The notes beneath the pieces are model-generated. The model saw only the letters and a program-made list of their open reading frames with translations, made no database searches and had not been told where the DNA came from. From the NCBI RefSeq assembly GCF_005405425.1, contig NZ_BJEA01000007.1, positions 62,001 to 126,000 of the forward strand: a stretch of DNA of 64,000 bases, given 5' to 3'. Source of the stretch: Lactiplantibacillus modestisalitolerans. Its GTDB lineage: Bacteria > Bacillota > Bacilli > Lactobacillales > Lactobacillaceae. Shown in pieces: positions 60,276 to 64,000 of this stretch (position 1 is the first letter of the stretch; each line of letters starts with the position of its first letter). Made by a program: the position numbers and the translations under genes.

Positions 60276-60776
60276 CTAGTGTGAGTAGTGGCGCCCTAAA
60301 ATCACTAAATCATTCGGGTGGCCCGCTAATTCCGCCACCGCTGGTAAAAAGCCCCACTGCTGGTAATCAAATTTTTTAAAGAGCTTGATACTGGGTAAAT
60401 TACTTGAAAAGATGAAGGCCACTAACGTCGTTAGGCCCACTTCTACTAATTCCGTTGGTAATTGGGTCAGTACCCAGCTACCAACGCCCTGCCCCTGAAC
60501 CGTCCGATCCAAATAAACCGAAATTTCAGCCGTCTTCGCGTAGGCTGCCCGTCCATAAAACGGCGACAGACTCACCCACCCTACGACCAGGTCGTCCTGA
60601 ACAATCACCCACAATGGATAGTGTTCTGGTGAATGCGCTAAGAACCAGTCCCGCCGCTGACTGACCGTAACCGGTTTCAAATCCGCCGTGACTTGATGGC
60701 CCGGAATCGTTTGATTATAAATATCCACAATTACCGGTAAATCTGACATTGCCGCTTGTCGTAATTCCCTACTCAT
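60276..60776 (-). CDS. GNAT acetyltransferase, phosphinothricin acetyltransferase-like
   Basis: 166 residues. REL-RQAAMSDLPVIVDIYNQTIPGHQ, VVGWVSLSPFYGRAAYAKTAEISVYLDRTVQGQGVGSWVL (acetyl-CoA motif QGQGVG) and IFSSNLPSIKLFKKFDYQQWG match the PAT/YncA/MnaT-like group, which acetylates amino-acid analogues such as methionine derivatives. The natural substrate is not shown. The ATG has GGAAAT-type ribosome bases. Confidence 0.83.
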   Translation of the reverse strand: MSRELRQAAMSDLPVIVDIYNQTIPGHQVTADLKPVTVSQRRDWFLAHSPEHYPLWVIVQDDLVVGWVSLSPFYGRAAYAKTAEISVYLDRTVQGQGVGSWVLTQLPTELVEVGLTTLVAFIFSSNLPSIKLFKKFDYQQWGFLPAVAELAGHPNDLVILGRHYSH

Positions 60777-60828
60777 ACCATTTCCTCCAATTATCCCGCT
60801 GTGATAATTCCATTATACATTTATTCGC

Positions 60829-60858
60829 AAAAAAGCGACCGCCAAACTCGCGATCGCC
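60829..60858 (-). terminator. dacA terminator
   Basis: On minus GCGATCGC ... GCGGTCGC (one G-T pair) then six T. It lies about 40 bp after the stop. Confidence 0.7.
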
Positions 60859-60894
60859 CTTAAATTCAATCCTATTCAATTTTGCAGCTAGCGC

Positions 60895-62229
60895 TTAGAA
60901 CCAGCTCTTAATCCCCCGCCACATCCGTACAAAGATGTTAGCTTTTTCAATCGAAGTCTTCGGCGTCAGGTTGACCGTTAAGTCCTTATCCGTCGTTCCG
61001 TCAACTACTTTGATGGCTTTCTTATTTAAGCTTAACTTAGCCGTTCCAACGGTTTTACCCGTTTTAATCGGTGCTTGTAGCTTACCATCCGTTGTGGTCG
61101 CCTTCTTCAAGCTAACTTGACCACTCAACTGGCTAGCGTCACTACCCACTGGCAAGTAAATCTTAGTTTGCTTACTATTAGAAACGAGCTTCGACGTCAG
61201 TTCCTTACCATCCTGCACGGCTGCGGTTTTAGCGCTCTTAATTTGGCTGGCCTTATTAACCGTAGTCGTTGTGTAGTTATGGTAAACGTAGGACATAATT
61301 TGCGCCGTTTGGGTAAAGCGTTCCACCCCGTTATCACTGGCTGGACCCGCATGGAGCACAACCGTAATAATCCGGTTACCATTGTTGAACTTAACCGTCC
61401 CAGTAAAGGCGTTCCCGGCCTTTTCGGAAGTCCCGGTCTTCAGCCCATCAACGGGCAACGCGGAATAGTGCTTAACTAGCCCCTTCAACATGAAGTTGCG
61501 GTTATCCATCTTCGTTTCGGAACTCGTCCCCTTGGCAAACCAAGCGTGGGCGATGCTCGACGTCTTCAATACTTCTGGATAATCAGAAATCAACTTCTGG
61601 GCAACGGTCGCCACGTCCTGCGCCGACATCATGTTTTCGGTGCTGTCCGCAACGTCACTGTAACCAATCTCGCTGCCGACTTCCTTGTTCGTTAACCCAC
61701 AGGCGTTAATAATCGTCGCATCGGTAATCCCCCACGACTTAGCCGTTTTCTTCATTAAATCAACAAACTGATGGGGCGACCCCGCAATTGCATCCCCCAG
61801 CGCCGTAATGGCCGCGTTGGCGGAATAAATTTCCGTTGCGTTGTATAGTTGACGGACGGAATACGTTTTGGTTGATAATAATGGCACGTTCGCGTAATCC
61901 TTATTTTGACTCATCTTAGCGACGGCTTTGCTGACGCTAATTTTTTGATTCCACGACAACTTTCCCTGATGAACCGCCTGCAATACTAAGTATGTACTAA
62001 GCATTTTCGTCATGGAAGCAATCGCCATTGGCTTGGTACTATTCTTATCGTACAAAATCTGCCCGGTGCCCGCGTCAACGGCAATCGCACCCTTGGCTGA
62101 AATTGACGGCTCGGTTGCAGCCTGGGCGGTCACATCGCCGACCCCCGCTAAGCCTAACCCGGTCGTACTAAACGTGACTGCCGCAACTAGGGCAATCATA
62201 ATCTTCTTTAACTTTCCCGCAACTCTCAT
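60895..62229 (-). CDS. dacA: D-alanyl-D-alanine carboxypeptidase (PBP5/DacA type)
   Basis: 444 residues. Signal peptide (IMIALVAAVTFSTTGLGLAG, cleavage near AQAA). Active-site triads SMTK (Ser about 72), SAN (about 134) and KTGTSEKAG (about 270). A C-terminal beta domain (about 330-425) and an amphipathic anchor helix at the end (ANIFVRMWRGIKSWF). Trims pentapeptide side chains of peptidoglycan at the outer membrane face. The two-component genes upstream on the same strand may govern it. Confidence 0.95.
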   Translation of the reverse strand: MRVAGKLKKIMIALVAAVTFSTTGLGLAGVGDVTAQAATEPSISAKGAIAVDAGTGQILYDKNSTKPMAIASMTKMLSTYLVLQAVHQGKLSWNQKISVSKAVAKMSQNKDYANVPLLSTKTYSVRQLYNATEIYSANAAITALGDAIAGSPHQFVDLMKKTAKSWGITDATIINACGLTNKEVGSEIGYSDVADSTENMMSAQDVATVAQKLISDYPEVLKTSSIAHAWFAKGTSSETKMDNRNFMLKGLVKHYSALPVDGLKTGTSEKAGNAFTGTVKFNNGNRIITVVLHAGPASDNGVERFTQTAQIMSYVYHNYTTTTVNKASQIKSAKTAAVQDGKELTSKLVSNSKQTKIYLPVGSDASQLSGQVSLKKATTTDGKLQAPIKTGKTVGTAKLSLNKKAIKVVDGTTDKDLTVNLTPKTSIEKANIFVRMWRGIKSWF

Positions 62230-62292
62230 TTCTCAATTATTCCTTTCCTGAATGTTAATTTAAGTTTAATTAATTCCGTGGATAGAAACAAG

Positions 62293-63453
62293 TTAATTCG
62301 CACGATTTGCCGCAGTTTTTACTAATTGCTGGCCATGTTTGATAGGTAAGTGAATCACGAAACTGGTTAGCTCGTCATCACTCTGGGCATAAATGTATCC
62401 GCCGTGGTGCTGAACGATACTTTGAGCAATCGCTAAGCCTAAGCCGGAGCCACCGGTGGCCTTAGAGCGCGACTCCTCGACCCGGTAAAAACGTTCGAAG
62501 AGGCGCCCGAGTGAATCAGCCGGGATTCGCTGACCGTCGTTAGCCACGTGGATGATAACCTCACTACCACGCTGTTCAGCTTGCAAGAAAATATGCTTAG
62601 CCCCAGCTCCGTACTTGAACGCGTTCGCGATTAAATTGTTAAAAACGCGCCCTAATTTTTCGGCATCGGCTTCAATGAACAGGGATTCAGCACCACTTTC
62701 GACCTCAATTTGCATGCCCTTTTTCTTGGCCTCCAATTCAAAACTGGCCGCCAATTGTTCCATCATCGCGGTTAAATTCAACCGACTAATCGCTAACGGG
62801 GTATCCGTTTGACGGACCTTGGTGTATTCGAATAGGTCCTCAACCAGTGATTTCATTTGGGTCGCCTTCAAATAGGCAATGTGCGAATACTTTAACAAGT
62901 CTTCTTCAGACTGGTACTGTTTATTCTCAATGAGCCCCAGGTAGCCAATAATTGACGTTAACGGCGTTCGAATATCGTGACTGACGTTCGTAATTAGGGC
63001 GTCCTTAGAACGCTCAATTTCCCGTTCCTCGTCCATGGAATGGATGGCAGAGTCAACGAGTGCGTTCACACTTTCAACGACCCGTTGGGTATCGCCCGTT
63101 AGGCTAAAACCGATCCGGTGGTCAAAGTGGCCGGCCGCAATGTAGTGTAACTCACTAATAATGTGGCGGAGTTGCATTTGCTTATAGCGCCGAATCAACC
63201 GCCAGTACAACACAAAGCCGTCTGCAACCAACATTAAGGCAATGAATAAGTTTTCATAGCTCCAAAGCTGGTAGTTGGTTGGTCCAATTTTAATTGACCG
63301 TTTAATTTGGAAAATCCCGCTTTGCAAGCCGGGATTATGCGCAATCGCACTATTGATCAGTACGACAATCGACAAGTTTAAAAGGAGTAGCAAAATGACC
63401 GTTACTACCCCTTCAAAAAATAGTTCACTTTTTTCGCGTCCTGTTAATTTCAA
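62293..63453 (-). CDS. Sensor histidine kinase, VanS-like
   Basis: 386 residues. Two membrane helices (about 13-35 and 68-84) flank a short outer loop. HAMP-like region, then HisKA with NVSHDIRTPLTSIIGYL (His about 165), N box IANAFKYG, G boxes VANDGQRIPADSLGRLF and GGSGLGLAIAQSIVQHHGG. TTG start with GGGG upstream. It follows the response regulator gene by 17 bp. Signal unknown; next to dacA, a cell-wall cue is plausible. Confidence 0.9.
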   Translation of the reverse strand: MKLTGREKSELFFEGVVTVILLLLLNLSIVVLINSAIAHNPGLQSGIFQIKRSIKIGPTNYQLWSYENLFIALMLVADGFVLYWRLIRRYKQMQLRHIISELHYIAAGHFDHRIGFSLTGDTQRVVESVNALVDSAIHSMDEEREIERSKDALITNVSHDIRTPLTSIIGYLGLIENKQYQSEEDLLKYSHIAYLKATQMKSLVEDLFEYTKVRQTDTPLAISRLNLTAMMEQLAASFELEAKKKGMQIEVESGAESLFIEADAEKLGRVFNNLIANAFKYGAGAKHIFLQAEQRGSEVIIHVANDGQRIPADSLGRLFERFYRVEESRSKATGGSGLGLAIAQSIVQHHGGYIYAQSDDELTSFVIHLPIKHGQQLVKTAANRAN

Positions 63454-63470
63454 AAAGCTGACCCCATTAA

Positions 63471-64000
63471 TTAGTGTGCTTCAATCTTGTAACCAACGCC
63501 CCAGACCGTTTGGATAACCTTTTCACCGTCCGTGGCTTCTTCAATCTTATCCCGTAAATGACTCACGTGAACCATCACGGTTTTGGCCGAAACGATACTT
63601 TCTTGCTGCCAAACACGTTCAAAAATATCATCCGCAGAGAAGACCCGGTTGGGGTGACTGGCTAAGAGGTATAAAATCCCGAATTCAAGCGCGGTCAATT
63701 GAATATCCTTCCCCGTTAACGTCTTCACTTCGTGTGAATCCTTATTAATGGTTAACGGGCCAATATCTAAAACATCCGGCTCGTTAGTCGTAACCTTATT
63801 TTCCGACCGCCGGAGCAACGATTTAACCCGGGCCATAATTTCGAGTGGGTTGAACGGCTTAGTCACGTAATCGTCAGCACCAGTAATTAACCCCTGAATT
63901 TTATCCATGTCACCAGTTTTAGCGGACAACACTAAGATTGGTAGTTGCGAATCTTTTCGAACTTCCTTGATGACTTGAATCCCATCCATTTCAGGCATCA
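63471..64000 (-). CDS. OmpR-family response regulator, C-terminal part (runs off the right edge)
   Basis: About 175 residues inside the window. The receiver continues from MPEMDG (the phosphorylated Asp lies just outside) with LVLSAKTGD and DDYVTKPF (Lys). The winged-helix effector domain (about 80-175) includes LTALEFGILYLLASHPNRVFSADDIFERVWQ and TVMVHVSHLRDKI, ending VWGVGYKIEAH. It pairs with the histidine kinase downstream. Confidence 0.93.
   Translation of the reverse strand, partial: MPEMDGIQVIKEVRKDSQLPILVLSAKTGDMDKIQGLITGADDYVTKPFNPLEIMARVKSLLRRSENKVTTNEPDVLDIGPLTINKDSHEVKTLTGKDIQLTALEFGILYLLASHPNRVFSADDIFERVWQQESIVSAKTVMVHVSHLRDKIEEATDGEKVIQTVWGVGYKIEAH

Overview
The window comes from the chromosome of a Lactobacillaceae species, most likely a Levilactobacillus or close relative. 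This is inferred from the roughly 45-50 % GC content, AGGAGG-type ribosome binding sites, GTG and TTG starts, a maltose phosphorylase operon, 2,3-BPG-dependent GpmA, rarA, dacA, cfa and AzlCD. No rRNA or tRNA gene was seen. Most genes are on the minus strand. Both ends cut a gene: the left edge truncates a PEP synthase gene (its 5' part is inside) and the right edge truncates an OmpR-type response regulator gene (its 3' part is inside).

Layout. (1) 1-6.2 kb: ppsA under an apparent CcpA cre site, a Mor-like/DUF2628 gene pair, and a thiol-redox operon (trxB, trxA, a FrnE-like DsbA, a 43-residue Cys protein not caught by usual length cut-offs, murI). Upstream lies an ArsR-rhodanese regulator gene. 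Its promoter and the trxB promoter share the same operator. (2) 6.3-13.9 kb: malR and a maltose operon (MFS transporter, maltose phosphorylase, beta-phosphoglucomutase, aldose epimerase) with LacI/CcpA-type operators. (3) 14.1-26.3 kb: a complete type I-E CRISPR-Cas locus (cas3, cas8e, cse2, cas7, cas5, cas6e, cas1, cas2-dnaQ fusion), a 16-repeat array, a remnant two-repeat array and small genes lodged between them.

(4) The most interesting signal lies just upstream of cas3. A two-repeat mini-CRISPR has 28-nt repeats and one 33-nt spacer, so the geometry is exact. The repeat stems differ from the main array by compensatory changes. The unit has its own TATAAT promoter and a terminator-like hairpin. 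Its spacer matches the cas3 promoter over 14 contiguous nt in the seed, next to a 5'-AA PAM. This looks like a crRNA-like guide by which Cascade represses its own operon (a CreR-type autoregulator).

(5) 26.3-29 kb: an AT-rich two-gene module of unknown function (a glycine-rich membrane-inserting protein plus a 461-residue partner), possibly a defence or toxin system. (6) 29-34 kb: anchored flavodoxin, a truncated SDR gene, an ABC exporter whose ATPase is fused to an XRE domain, a DnaA-box cluster, a zinc-ribbon membrane protein and the second Mor/DUF2628 pair. (7) 34-45 kb: a domain-permuted GH3 beta-glucosidase next to a GH78 remnant, a MarR/MFS pair, two paralogous lipoproteins, a frameshifted acyltransferase, an Ldh2-family dehydrogenase and rarA. 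(8) 45-64 kb: housekeeping and envelope genes (gpmA, AI-2E-family transporter, ROK regulator, cfa, TauE/SafE, AzlCD, dacA, two-component system), a membrane-bound atypical Ser/Thr kinase opposite a DUF4064/DUF4352/HTH operon, and two intergenic regions with GC-rich structured repeats.
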